Part shown: positions 1-13,800 of the stretch, one piece after another
How positions within the stretch are numbered: position 1 is the stretch's first letter
How the letters are laid out: the number at the start of each line of letters is the position of its first letter
Assembly: GCA_026770025.1 (NCBI GenBank)
Contig: JAMXDE010000029.1
Location: 1 to 64,000 of the forward strand
Source of the DNA: Craspedostauros australis
Taxonomy: Eukaryota > Bacillariophyta > Bacillariophyceae > Mastogloiales > Achnanthaceae
Length of the DNA stretch: 64,000 bases
Direction of reading: 5' to 3'
The notes under the pieces: model-generated
The model's input: the letters and a program-made list of their open reading frames with translations, nothing else
Told to the model about the DNA's origin: nothing
Databases searched by the model: none
Position numbers and translations under genes: made by a program

Positions 1-3000
1 AGGCGGATTGGAGAGTTGCATGGATGTGAGTTGGTGTTGATACAGCTGTGGACTCGACAGTCGCATGGGTGTCATCCAGAGTGAGCGGATGCGGATTGGA
101 GAGTCGCATGGATGTGAGTTGGTGTTGATACAGCTGTGGCTGTGGACTCGACAGTCGCATGGGTGTCATCCAGAGTGAGTGGATGCGGATTGGAGAGTCG
201 CATGGATGTGAGTTGGTGTTGATACAGCTGTGGACTCGACAGTCGCATGGGTGTCATCCAGAGTGAGCGGATGCGGATTGGAGAGTCGCATGGATGTGAG
301 TTGGTGTTGATACAGCTGTGGACTCCACAGTCGCATGGGTGTCATCCAGAGTGAGCGGATGCGGATTGGAGAGTTGCATGGATGTGAGTTGGTGTTGATA
401 CAGCTGTGGACTCGACAGTCGCATGGGTGTCATCCAGAGTGAGCGGATGCGGATTGGAGAGTCGCATGGATGTGAGTTGGTGTTGATACAGCTGTGGCTG
501 TGGACTCGACAGTCGCATGGGTGTCATCCAGAGTGAGTGGATGCGGATTGGAGAGTTGCATGGATGTGAGTTGGTGTTGATACAGCTGTGGACTCGACAG
601 TCGCATGGGTGTCATCCAGAGTGAGCGGATGCGGATTGGAGAGTCGCATGGATGTGAGTTGGTGTTGATACAGCTGTGGCTGTGGACTCGACAGTCGCAT
701 GGGTGTCATCCAGAGTGAGCGGATGCGGATTGGAGAGTTGCATGGATGTGAGTTGGTGTTGATACAGCTATGGCTGTGGACTCGACAGTCGCATGGGTGT
801 CATCCAGAGTGAGCGGATGCGGATTGGAGAGTCGCATGGATGTGAGTTGGTGTTGATACAGCTGTGGCTGTGGACTCGACAGTCGCATGGGTGTCATCCA
901 GAGTGAGCGGATGCGGATTGGAGAGTCGCATGGATGTGAGTTGGTGTTGATACAGCTGTGGACTCGACAGTCGCATGGGTGTCATCCAGAGTGAGCGGAT
1001 GCGGATTGGAGAGTCGCATGGATGTGAGTTGGTGTTGATACAGCTGTGGCTGTGGACTCGACAGTCGCATGGGTGTCATCCAGAGTGAGCGGATGCGGAT
1101 TGGAGAGTCGCATGGATGTGAGTTGGTGTTGATACAGCTGTGGACTCGACAGTCGCATGGGTGTCATCCAGAGTGAGTGGATGCGGATTGGAGAGTCGCA
1201 TGGATGTGAGTTGGTGTTGATACAGCTGTGGCTGTGGACTCGACAGTCGCATGGGTGTCATCCAGAGTGAGTGGATGCGGATTGGAGAGTCGCATGGATG
1301 TGAGTTGGTGTTGATACAGCTGTGGACTCGACAGTCGCATGGGTGTCATCCAGAGTGAGCGGATGCGGATTGGAGAGTTGCATGGATGTGAGTTGGTGTT
1401 GATACAGCTATGGCTGTGGACTCGACAGTCGCATGGGTGTCATCCAGAGTGAGCGGATGCGGATTGGAGAGTCGCATGGATGTGAGTTGGTGTTGATACA
1501 GCTGTGGCTGTGGACTCGACAGTCGCATGGGTGTCATCCAGAGTGAGTGGATGCGGATTGGAGAGTCGCATGGATGTGAGTTGGTGTTGATACAGCTGTG
1601 GACTCGACAGTCGCATGGGTGTCATCCAGAGTGAGCGGATGCGGATTGGAGAGTCGCATGGATGTGAGTTGGTGTTGATACAGCTGTGGCTGTGGACTCG
1701 ACAGTCGCATGGGTGTCATCCAGAGTGAGCGGATGCGGATTGGAGAGTCGCATGGATGTGAGTTGGTGTTGATACAGCTGTGGACTCGACAGTCGCATGG
1801 GTGTCATCCAGAGTGAGTGGATGCGGATTGGAGAGTCGCATGGATGTGAGTTGGTGTTGATACAGCTGTGGCTGTGGACTCGACAGTCGCATGGGTGTCA
1901 TCCAGAGTGAGTGGATGCGGATTGGAGAGTCGCATGGATGTGAGTTGGTGTTGATACAGCTGTGGACTCGACAGTCGCATGGGTGTCATCCAGAGTGAGC
2001 GGATGCGGATTGGAGAGTTGCATGGATGTGAGTTGGTGTTGATACAGCTGTGGACTCGACAGTCGCATGGGTGTCATCCAGAGTGAGCGGATGCGGATTG
2101 GAGAGTCGCATGGATGTGAGTTGGTGTTGATACAGCTGTGGACTCCACAGTCGCATGGGTGTCATCCAGAGTGAGCGGATGCGGATTGGAGAGTTGCATG
2201 GATGTGAGTTGGTGTTGATACAGCTGTGGACTCGACAGTCGCATGGGTGTCATCCAGAGTGAGTGGATGCGGATTGGAGAGTCGCATGGATGTGAGTTGG
2301 TGTTGATACAGCTGTGGACTCCACAGTTGCATGGGTATCATCCAGAGTGAGTGGATGCGGATTGGAGAGTCGCATGGATGTGAGTTGGTGTTGATACAGC
2401 TGTGGACTCGACAGTCGCATGGGTGTCATCCAGAGTGAGCGGATGCGGATTGGAGAGTCGCATGGATGTGAGTTGGTGTTGATACAGCTGTGGCTGTGGA
2501 CTCGACAGTCGCATGGGTGTCATCCAGAGTGAGCGGATGCGGATTGGAGAGTTGCATGGATGTGAGTTGGTGTTGATACAGCTATGGCTGTGGACTCGAC
2601 AGTCGCATGGGTGTCATCCAGAGTGAGTGGATGCGGATTGGAGAGTCGCATGGATGTGAGTTGGTGTTGATACAGCTGTGGACTCGACAGTCGCATGGGT
2701 GTCATCCAGAGTGAGCGGATGCGGATTGGAGAGTCGCATGGATGTGAGTTGGTGTTGATACAGCTGTGGACTCGACAGTCGCATGGGTGTCATCCAGAGT
2801 GAGCGGATGCGGATTGGAGAGTCGCATGGATGTGAGTTGGTGTTGATACAGCTGTGGACTCGACAGTCGCATGGGTGTCATCCAGAGTGAGCGGATGCGG
2901 ATTGGAGAGTCGCATGGATGTGAGTTGGTGTTGATACAGCTGTGGCTGTGGACTCGACAGTCGCATGGGTGTCATCCAGAGTGAGTGGATGTGGATTGGA

Positions 3001-6000
3001 GAGTCGCATGGATGTGAGTTGGTGTTGATACAGCTGTGGACTCGACAGTCGCATGGGTGTCATCCAGAGTGAGCGGATGCGGATTGGAGAGTCGCATGGA
3101 TGTGAGTTGGTGTTGATACAGCTGTGGCTGTGGACTCGACAGTCGCATGGGTGTCATCCAGAGTGAGCGGATGCGGATTGGAGAGTCGCATGGATGTGAG
3201 TTGGTGTTGATACAGCTGTGGCTGTGGACTTGACAGTCGCATGGGTGTCATCCAGAGTGAGTGGATGCGGATTGGAGAGTCGCATGGATGTGAGTTGGTG
3301 TTGATACAGCTGTGGCTGTGGACTCGACAGTCGCATGGGTGTCATCCAGAGTGAGCGGATGCGGATTGGAGAGTTGCATGGATGTGGGTTGGTGTTGATA
3401 CAGCTGTGGACTCGACAGTCGCATGGGTGTCATCCAGAGTGAGTGGATGCGGATTGGAGAGTCGCATGGATGTGAGTTGGTGTTGATACAGCTGTGGACT
3501 CGACAGTCGCATGGGTGTCATCCAGAGTGAGCGGATGCGGATTGGAGAGTCGCATGGATGTGAGTTGGTGTTGATACAGCTGTGGACTCGACAGTCGCAT
3601 GGGTGTCATCCAGAGTGAGTGGATGCGGATTGGAGAGTCGCATGGATGTGAGTTGGTGTTGATACAGCTGTGGACTCGACAGTCGCATGGGTGTCATCCA
3701 GAGTGAGCGGATGCGGATTGGAGAGTTGCATGGATGTGAGTTGGTGTTGATACAGCTGTGGACTCGACAGTCGCATGGGTGTCATCCAGAGTGAGTGGAT
3801 GCGGATTGGAGAGTCGCATGGATGTGAGTTGGTGTTGATACAGCTGTGGACTCGACAGTCCCATGGGTGTCATCCAGAGTGAGTGGATGCGGATTGGAGA
3901 GTCGCATGGATGTGAGTTGGTGTTGATACAGCTGTGGACTCGACAGTCGCATGGGTGTCATCCAGAGTGAGCGGATGCGGATTGGAGAGTTGCATGGATG
4001 TGAGTTGGTGTTGATACAGCTGTGGACTCGACAGTCGCATGGGTGTCATCCAGAGTGAGCGGATGCGGATTGGAGAGTCGCATGGATGTGAGTTGGTGTT
4101 GATACAGCTGTGGCTGTGGACTCGACAGTCGCATGGGTGTCATCCAGAGTGAGTGGATGCGGATTGGAGAGTTGCATGGATGTGAGTTGGTGTTGATACA
4201 GCTGTGGACTCGACAGTCGCATGGGTGTCATCCAGAGTGAGCGGATGCGGATTGGAGAGTCGCATGGATGTGAGTTGGTGTTGATACAGCTGTGGCTGTG
4301 GACTCGACAGTCGCATGGGTGTCATCCAGAGTGAGCGGATGCGGATTGGAGAGTTGCATGGATGTGAGTTGGTGTTGATACAGCTATGGCTGTGGACTCG
4401 ACAGTCGCATGGGTGTCATCCAGAGTGAGCGGATGCGGATTGGAGAGTTGCATGGATGTGAGTTGGTGTTGATACAGCTGTGGACTCGACAGTCGCATGG
4501 GTGTCATCCAGAGTGAGTGGATGCGGATTGGAGAGTCGCATGGATGTGAGTTGGTGTTGATACAGCTGTGGACTCGACAGTCGCATGGGTGTCATCCAGA
4601 GTGAGCGGATGCGGATTGGAGAGTCGCATGGATGTGAGTTGGTGTTGATACAGCTGTGGCTGTGGACTCGACAGTCGCATGGGTGTCATCCAGAGTGAGC
4701 GGATGCGGATTGGAGAGTCGCATGGATGTGAGTTGGTGTTGATCCAGCTATGGCTGTGGACTCGACAGTCGCATGGGTGTCATCCAGAGTGAGCGGATGC
4801 GGATTGGAGAGTCGCATGGATGTGAGCTGGTGTTGATACAGCTGTGGCTGTGGACTCGACAGTCGCATGGGTGTCATCCAGAGTGAGCGGATGCGGATTG
4901 GAGAGTTGCATGGATGTGAGTTGGTGTTGATACAGCTATGGCTGTGGACTCGACAGTCGCATGGGTGTCATCCAGAGTGAGCAGATGCGGATTGGAGAGT
5001 TGCATGGATGTGAGTTGGTGTTGATACAGCTGTGGCTGTGGACTCGACAGTCGCATGGGTGTCATCCAGAGTGAGTGGATGCGGATTGGAGAGTCGCATG
5101 GATGTGAGTTGGTGTTGATACAGCTGTGGACTCGACAGTCGCATGGGTGTCATCCAGAGTGAGCGGATGCGGATTGGAGAGTTGCATGGATGTGAGTTGG
5201 TGTTGATACAGCTGTGGACTCGACAGTCGCATGGGTGTCATCCAGAGTGAGCGGATGCGGATTGGAGAGTCGCATGGATGTGAGTTGGTGTTGATACAGC
5301 TGTGGCTGTGGACTCGACAGTCGCATGGGTGTCATCCAGAGTGAGCGGATGCGGATTGGAGAGTCGCATGGATGTGAGTTGGTGTTGATACAGCTGTGGC
5401 TGTGGACTTGACAGTCGCATGGGTGTCATCCAGAGTGAGCGGATGCGGATTGGAGAGTCGCATGGATGTGAGTTGGTGTTGATACAGCTGTGGCTGTGGA
5501 CTCGACAGTCGCATGGGTGTCATCCAGAGTGAGTGGATGCGGATTGGAGAGTCGCATGGATGTGAGTTGGTGTTGATACAGCTGTGGACTCGACAGTCGC
5601 ATGGGTGTCATCCAGAGTGAGCGGATGCGGATTGGAGAGTCGCATGGATGTGAGTTGGTGTTGATACAGCTGTGGACTCCACAGTCGCATGGGTGTCATC
5701 CAGAGTGAGCGGATGCGGATTGGAGAGTTGCATGGATGTGAGTTGGTGTTGATACAGCTGTGGACTCGACAGTCGCATGGGTGTCATCCAGAGTGAGCGG
5801 ATGCGGATTGGAGAGTCGCATGGATGTGAGTTGGTGTTGATACAGCTGTGGACTCCACAGTCGCATGGGTGTCATCCAGAGTGAGCGGATGCGGATTGGA
5901 GAGTCGCATGGATGTGAGTTGGTGTTGATACAGCTGTGGACTCGACAGTCGCATGGGTGTCATCCAGAGTGAGTGGATGCGGATTGGAGAGTCGCATGGA

Positions 6001-9000
6001 TGTGAGTTGGTGTTGATACAGCTATGGCTGTGGACTCGACAGTCGCATGGGTGTCATCCAGAGTGAGCGGATGTGGATTGGAGAGTTGCATGGATGTGAG
6101 TTGGTGTTGATACAGCTGTGGACTCGACAGTCGCATGGGTGTCATCCAGAGTGAGCGGATGCGGATTGGAGAGTCGCATGGATGTGAGTTGGTGTTGATA
6201 CAGCTGTGGACTCGACAGTCGCATGGGTGTCATCCAGAGTGAGTGGATGCGGATTGGAGAGTCGCATGGATGTGAGTTGGTGTTGATACAGCTGTGGACT
6301 CGACAGTCGCATGGGTGTCATCCAGAGTGAGCGGATGCGGATTGGAGAGTCGCATGGATGTGAGTTGGTGTTGATACAGCTGTGGACTCGACAGTCGCAT
6401 GGGTGTCATCCAGAGTGAGCGGATGCGGATTGGAGAGTTGCATGGATGTGAGTTGGGGTTGATACAGCTGTGGACTCGACAGTCGCATGGGTGTCATCCA
6501 GAGTGAGCGGATGCGGATTGGAGAGTCGCATGGATGTGAGTTGGTGTTGATACAGCTATGGCTGTGGACTCGACAGTCGCATGGGTGTCATCCAGAGTGA
6601 GTGGATGCGGATTGGAGAGTCGCATGGATGTGAGTTGGTGTTGATACAGCTATGGCTGTGGACTCGACAGTCGCATGGGTGTCATCCAGAGTGAGCGGAT
6701 GCGGATTGGAGAGTTGCATGGATGTGAGTTGGGGTTGATACAGCTGTGGACTCGACAGTCGCATGGGTGTCATCCAGAGTGAGCGGATGTGGATTGGAGA
6801 GTCGCATGGATGTGAGTTGGTGTTGATACAGCTATGGCTGTGGACTCGACAGTCGCATGGGTGTCATCCAGAGTGAGCGGATGCGGATTGGAGAGTCGCA
6901 TGGATGTGAGTTGGTGTTGATACAGCTATGGCTGTGGACTCGACAGTCGCATGGGTGTCATCCAGAGTGAGTGGATGCGGATTGGAGAGTCGCATGGATG
7001 TGAGTTGGTGTTGATACAGCTGTGGACTCGACAGTCGCATGGGTGTCATCCAGAGTGAGCGGATGCGGATTGGAGAGTCGCATGGATGTGAGTTGGTGTT
7101 GATACAGCTGTGGACTCGACAGTCGCATGGGTGTCATCCAGAGTGAGCGGATGCGGATTGGAGAGTCGCATGGATGTGAGTTGGTGTTGATACAGCTGTG
7201 GACTCGACAGTCGCATGGGTGTCATCCAGAGTGAGTGGATGCGGATTGGAGAGTCGCATGGATGTGAGTTGGTGTTGATACAGCTGTGGACTCGACAGTC
7301 GCATGGGTGTCATCCAGAGTGAGTGGATGCGGATTGGAGAGTCGCATGGATGTGAGTTGGTGTTGATACAGCTGTGGACTCGACAGTCGCATGGGTGTCA
7401 TCCAGAGTGAGCGGATGCGGATTGGAGAGTTGCATGGATGTGAGTTGGTGTTGATACAGCTGTGGACTCGACAGTCGCATGGGTGTCATCCAGAGTGAGC
7501 GGATGCGGATTGGAGAGTCGCATGGATGTGAGTTGGTGTTGATACAGCTGTGGCTGTGGACTCGACAGTCGCATGGGTGTCATCCAGAGTGAGTGGATGC
7601 GGATTGGAGAGTTGCATGGATGTGAGTTGGTGTTGATACAGCTGTGGACTCGACAGTCGCATGGGTGTCATCCAGAGTGAGCGGATGCGGATTGGAGAGT
7701 CGCATGGATGTGAGTTGGTGTTGATACAGCTGTGGCTGTGGACTCGACAGTCGCATGGGTGTCATCCAGAGTGAGCGGATGCGGATTGGAGAGTTGCATG
7801 GATGTGAGTTGGTGTTGATACAGCTATGGCTGTGGACTCGACAGTCGCATGGGTGTCATCCAGAGTGAGCGGATGCGGATTGGAGAGTCGCATGGATGTG
7901 AGTTGGTGTTGATACAGCTGTGGCTGTGGACTCGACAGTCGCATGGGTGTCATCCAGAGTGAGTGGATGCGGATTGGAGAGTCGCATGGATGTGAGTTGG
8001 TGTTGATACAGCTGTGGACTCGACAGTCGCATGGGTGTCATCCAGAGTGAGCGGATGCGGATTGGAGAGTCGCATGGATGTGAGTTGGTGTTGATACAGC
8101 TGTGGCTGTGGACTCGACAGTCGCATGGGTGTCATCCAGAGTGAGCGGATGCGGATTGGAGAGTCGCATGGATGTGAGTTGGTGTTGATACAGCTGTGGA
8201 CTCGACAGTCGCATGGGTGTCATCCAGAGTGAGTGGATGCGGATTGGAGAGTCGCATGGATGTGAGTTGGTGTTGATACAGCTGTGGCTGTGGACTCGAC
8301 AGTCGCATGGGTGTCATCCAGAGTGAGTGGATGCGGATTGGAGAGTCGCATGGATGTGAGTTGGTGTTGATACAGCTGTGGACTCGACAGTCGCATGGGT
8401 GTCATCCAGAGTGAGCGGATGCGGATTGGAGAGTTGCATGGATGTGAGTTGGTGTTGATACAGCTGTGGACTCGACAGTCGCATGGGTGTCATCCAGAGT
8501 GAGCGGATGCGGATTGGAGAGTCGCATGGATGTGAGTTGGTGTTGATACAGCTGTGGACTCCACAGTCGCATGGGTGTCATCCAGAGTGAGCGGATGCGG
8601 ATTGGAGAGTCGCATGGATGTGAGTTGGTGTTGATACAGCTGTGGACTCCACAGTTGCATGGGTGTCATCCAGAGTGAGTGGATGCGGATTGGAGAGTCG
8701 CATGGATGTGAGTTGGTGTTGATACAGCTGTGGACTCGACAGTCGCATGGGTGTCATCCAGAGTGAGCGGATGCGGATTGGAGAGTCGCATGGATGTGAG
8801 TTGGTGTTGATACAGCTGTGGCTGTGGACTCGACAGTCGCATGGGTGTCATCCAGAGTGAGCGGATGCGGATTGGAGAGTTGCATGGATGTGAGTTGGTG
8901 TTGATACAGCTATGGCTGTGGACTCGACAGTCGCATGGGTGTCATCCAGAGTGAGCGGATGCGGATTGGAGAGTCGCATGGATGTGAGTTGGTGTTGATA

Positions 9001-9984
9001 CAGCTGTGGCTGTGGACTTGACAGTCGCATGGGTGTCATCCAGAGTGAGTGGATGCGGATTGGAGAGTCGCATGGATGTGAGTTGGTGTTGATACAGCTG
9101 TGGACTCGACAGTCGCATGGGTGTCATCCAGAGTGAGCGGATGCGGATTGGAGAGTCGCATGGATGTGAGTTGGTGTTGATACAGCTGTGGACTCGACAG
9201 TCGCATGGGTGTCATCCAGAGTGAGCGGATGCGGATTGGAGAGTCGCATGGATGTGAGTTGGTGTTGATACAGCTGTGGACTCGACAGTCGCATGGGTGT
9301 CATCCAGAGTGAGCGGATGCGGATTGGAGAGTCGCATGGATGTGAGTTGGTGTTGATACAGCTGTGGACTCGACAGTCGCATGGGTGTCATCCAGAGTGA
9401 GCGGATGCGGATTGGAGAGTCGCATGGATGTGAGTTGGTGTTGATACAGCTGTGGCTGTGGACTCGACAGTCGCATGGGTGTCATCCAGAGTGAGCGGAT
9501 GCGGATTGGAGAGTCGCATGGATGTGAGTTGGTGTTGATACAGCTGTGGCTGTGGACTTGACAGTCGCATGGGTGTCATCCAGAGTGAGTGGATGCGGAT
9601 TGGAGAGTCGCATGGATGTGAGTTGGTGTTGATACAGCTGTGGCTGTGGACTCGACAGTCGCATGGGTGTCATCCAGAGTGAGCGGATGCGGATTGGAGA
9701 GTTGCATGGATGTGGGTTGGTGTTGATACAGCTGTGGACTCGACAGTCGCATGGGTGTCATCCAGAGTGAGTGGATGCGGATTGGAGAGTCGCATGGATG
9801 TGAGTTGGTGTTGATACAGCTGTGGACTCGACAGTTGCATGGGTGTCATCCAGAGTGAGCGGATGCGGATTGGAGAGTCGCATGGATGTGAGTTGGTGTT
9901 GATACAGCTGTGGACTTGACAGTTGCATGGGTATCATCCAGAGTGAGTGGATGCGGATTGGAGAGTCGCATGGATGTGAGTTGG
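1..9984. repeat. Satellite array, 88/94-bp monomers, about 110 copies
   Basis: Head-to-tail tandem array running off the left edge of the window. The basic unit is 88 bp; a frequent variant is 94 bp because GCTGTG is duplicated at the end of the unit (GCTGTGGCTGTGG). Copies differ at few sites: GAGTGAGCGG/GAGTGAGTGG, GAGAGTCGC/GAGAGTTGC, ACTCGACAG/ACTCCACAG/ACTTGACAG and CAGCTGTGG/CAGCTATGG. Each unit contains AGTCGCATGGRTGT twice about 43 bp apart, so the 88-mer looks like an ancient dimer of about 44 bp. Neither 88 nor 94 is a multiple of 3, so the repeated 61-63-codon minus-strand frames restart about every unit and do not form a protein. A centromeric, subtelomeric or heterochromatic satellite is likely; the chromosomal place is inference. 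Confidence 0.97.
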
Positions 9985-10203
9985 TGTGGCTGTGGATGTG
10001 TATGTGCCAGTCCAATGGTTTTGCCTTGGTGTGAGCGTTTGCGGATGTGCCAGTCGAATGTGGTGGTTTGGTGTTCGTCGATGTGGTTGAGGCAGCTGAA
10101 AGGTTGTTTCTTGTTGGGAGTGGATGTGGATTGGACAGTCCAGTTGGTGTGGCTAGGTGTTGATGTGGATCTGGATGCGGATGGGACAGTCCAATGGTTG
10201 TGA
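9985..10203. repeat. Decayed edge of the satellite
   Basis: The regular monomer breaks off near 9,985, after GAGTTGGTG. The next 220 bp keep the same word content (GTGGATGTG, GACAGTCCA, TTGGTGTGG, GGATGCGGATG) without a fixed period. The last two full units before the break also carry rare variants (ACTTGACAGTTGC, GGGTATCATCC). This is what array ends usually look like when they escape homogenisation. A 155-codon minus frame crosses this edge and is composed of repeat translation only. Confidence 0.8.
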
Positions 10204-10847
10204 TGATGTGAATGGCCGAGTGCATGGGATGTGATGGTTTGATTGTAGCAATGTCTTTTTGTGCAGATGGTGCTGTTTTGGTCCCCGGATTGGATTCGTC
10301 CTGGAATTTGGTTTCACCACTCGCCGAGTTTTTTGCTGTTGCTGTTTGGGCAGACGGACTCGTGTTTGGATGATCACGGGAGTATTGGTAATGCGCACCA
10401 CGCGAAAGTTTTCAAACTCAACGGATGGTTTCTGAAGTCACTGGTCTCTTCCTGCACTGAAACCAACGGTTGTGTCTGGAGGTTTGGAGCCATTTGTTGG
10501 AATGAAATCATTATTCCCCACACCCTCCTCATGTCATAAAACGCCTCAACCCAAGTTGACTCGCGTTTGGGAACATCAACAGCCCGTCCACACCAACCAC
10601 TGCTGAGCCAGAACCGAGATTTGGGAGGGGGACATTTCTTCCGTGACTCAAAATCTCTTGTGGGACTCAACGAATCGATAGAATCTCCCAACAACACCAT
10701 CATCATCAAATCGATCTATTAATAGCTTTTGGAACAAATAGAGCTGCTGCACTCATCTACCCCACATTCCACTTGTACCTCAACTTAGTTCATCGCAGCC
10801 AGCCCTGTGCAAGATTCTTAGATTTGTGTTACATCTATTGAGTGACC
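10204..10847. other. Intergenic, upstream flank of the DDE/YqaJ gene
   Basis: Unique, non-repetitive sequence between the satellite edge and the start codon at 10,848. Short frames on both strands show no recognisable domain. It should hold the promoter of the downstream gene and, if that gene is part of a transposon, its left terminus, but I could not identify a terminal inverted repeat or a convincing TATA box by eye. Confidence 0.5.
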
Positions 10848-13800
10848 ATGTCTTTGGATCATGCTTTCGGAGGCAATGATGACTTGTGGGAGGATGATGA
10901 CAGCAACGGAGGCATTGATCCAGACAATCTAGACTTGGAGCTACTTGATGAAGATGCTGTTGTCCATCCTTCGGATAACAACACAATCATTTGGACTCCT
11001 GATGACTTTGATCTGGACGATGACAATGATGACACTAATGGAGATGACTTGGACGCAACAGATCCCAAGAGTAGCACCTCCAACTCCAACAGCAACTACC
11101 TCGTATCAGAAGAGAACGAAAATGCAGCTTCTACACAGGAAAACAACACCTCGAACACCAACAATGACAATCCCACTCCTACAACTGCACCTGCATCCAC
11201 CCGCAACACCAAATCCGATGCAGCAAAGCTGGCAAGCATGAGCTTGAAGTGGAAGCTGCAGACAGGGGTGGACGAGAAGCATCATGTCACAGTCGGCGAA
11301 GCCCGTGCTGACAGCAAACTCGTCATGAACAAGGAGATGGTGCACATTCGGAAATCGATGCAAAAGCTCACTGACAGCAAACGCCCAACACCAAATGATA
11401 TCATTGATCTCGTCTTTGATACCTCATCTTGTCTGTACAGAGAAGCATTTGCAAAGAATGATGTGAAGATGGATGCATTGGAGTACCTGCAGTTCATGGT
11501 TGCATTCAGCACACAGTCAACCTTCCAGACATCCACGAAAAACATGTACTCCATGGGCTTGCTGAGTACCAAAGTGGGGTCCCCGAGCAAGACCAAGTAC
11601 AATGATTGGTGGTGCAAAATCCATGCAGACGGCAGCAAGATCGAGTCAAACGCTCACTACTTCTGGCAGGATCTCCAGGCTCAGTGCAATAACACTTTGA
11701 AGCAACTAGTTGTGACAGGCATGGCTGGCCAACGCACTGTGACAATCGACGATGATAAAGTGCACTGTGAGAGCACCAAAATATCGCGAAGTGGTATCGC
11801 CCGGCACAAGCATCCGAAGCCCAACAGATGGGGGTGAGTTGTACTGTGCACATACTCTGCTTTTGGATCATGCAGGTGAATGTATGTGTTGCTTGTACAA
11901 TTGTCAATCATTTGGAATCTCACACATGCCACATACATGTCTGCATCCCTCTCTTTCTTGTCGAATTTCGTTTCTTCCCTATCTCTTGAACTTGTGAAAT
12001 CTCCATGCAAAGATTCACCATCGATACCTTGGCAATGACAATGTCCGGGGTCCCTTGCGGAGTCCAAGTCATCCAGGAAACCAAGACGAACACTGCAAAG
12101 GATCTGATTGAGGACCAATTCGAAACCACCAATGCCCTGCAGAACACAGAAGTTCTCTGTGATCGTGGATATGGCTCTCTCAAACTCACACAGGGTCTTG
12201 TTGAAGCCGGAGCAGACATCCAAGGCACTCACAAGAGGGCTCCACACATGCCATTCATCAATGGAGCATACCGAACCAACCCAAACCAACTCATGATCAG
12301 TGTGACAGAACCCACAAGACTCTTCCTTGCCACCTCCACCAAGGTGAAGGGCGTGACCTACTGTTGCTATGGTCTCCGAGACAACGGGAAAATGATCATG
12401 ATGGCAAAGACGGGGGCTGGAAGGTTCGACTGGGATCTCACCATGGCAAAGGTGAAAGAGGAGATCATGTACCTTCGTCACGTTCAAGCCAAGCGCAGGA
12501 ATCACCCAGATCTTCTGGCTCATCCAGAGAAGTTCCCAGAGTACTTCTCTGCAGCTGTCGTGAATTTGGAGAAGTCTCCTGCTGTGGTGCTTGCAATTCA
12601 GGCCAGAGGCAAAGCAATTCAAGCCATCCAGAATGCACCAAATGACCCAGAGGCAGTCAATGCAGCCAACACCCTTGCCAAACAAGCCTCACAGGCAGCG
12701 GATGATGCGGAAGACAAGGCAAGGATGAGATGGGCACAGAAGATTCGTGACCTTGATGTTGTTGGGATGACCTGCGAACAGCGAGATCCACTTTGGTTCA
12801 TGTTGCGAAAGTTCTGCTTGACGAGCTCCACCGTCCACAACATCATCAACGTGGTCCTGGCCAGCACCGAGTGGTGCAAGGAGACGAATGGTCATGTTCT
12901 CAATCGTCAGGCATGGGAAATCATTGCCACATTCATGGGCATCGACGTTGAAGCCAGAAAGCAACAAGCCCATGTGGAGATCGGAACAGGTGAAGTCAAG
13001 AATCGGGCATGGGAGCGATTCAATCTCCTCACAGATGATGCCGAAGACTCAAAATCCATCGAGCAAACAATCACCCAAGTTCTTCAGAATCGCGACAATC
13101 CTCCTGTCGACTGGCTGCTCGAGGATGTGACTGAATTGGTGGTGCTCTTCTGTGGCGGGTTCAAGCCAAAAACAGCCGACAGTATCTACAAGAAGCTCAA
13201 GACTGTGATCCAACGACAGCAGAAGCCGGATCGCCGGTATGTTGCCATGACCCCAAAGACCATGGAGGCGATCTACAAGGCAAGATTCCCCAACTCTGGC
13301 AAACTTCCGGCAAAGGGTGAAATGATGAAGGCATTGGTGCGGCATGACAAAGCATCCATCACTTTGGCTCTTGACAATCTGGAGGTGGATGGTGGCGACG
13401 ACGATGTTGAGGGCAGCATCACCAGCAATATCGCCCGTTTCCCATCGGCCGACGACGGCGTTGGCATCGACTCTCTGGCTTCCCTTCCTGTTGAAGCCGA
13501 TGTCACGCTTGCCACCGGACACAATGTTGAAGGCAATACTGAAGGCATCGCCAACAACGACGTGAGGAATAACGAAGAGGACGGAGGCATGATGGCGCTG
13601 AAGGAGGCCTTGGTGAAAGAGGCACTGAAGACGTGGTTCATGAAGCCTTTCACTGGTGAGGAGCGACGTGCCACCAGACTTGGCCACACCAATGAGCAGC
13701 CACTCATGAAGAAAGCTGAGAAGATATCGAAATTGACTGAAGATCCTAGCTGTGTGAAGGCCGCATACACAGCAGGGTTGGTGCATCGCGGAGACAAGCC

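Noticed and set aside
72-9761. Many near-identical 61-63-codon minus-strand frames
   Set aside because: They restart roughly every monomer in all three phases because 88 and 94 are not multiples of 3. They are translations of the satellite, not genes.
1-9984. CRISPR-like array
   Set aside because: There are no unique spacers between repeats; whole monomers are repeated, and the window is eukaryotic.
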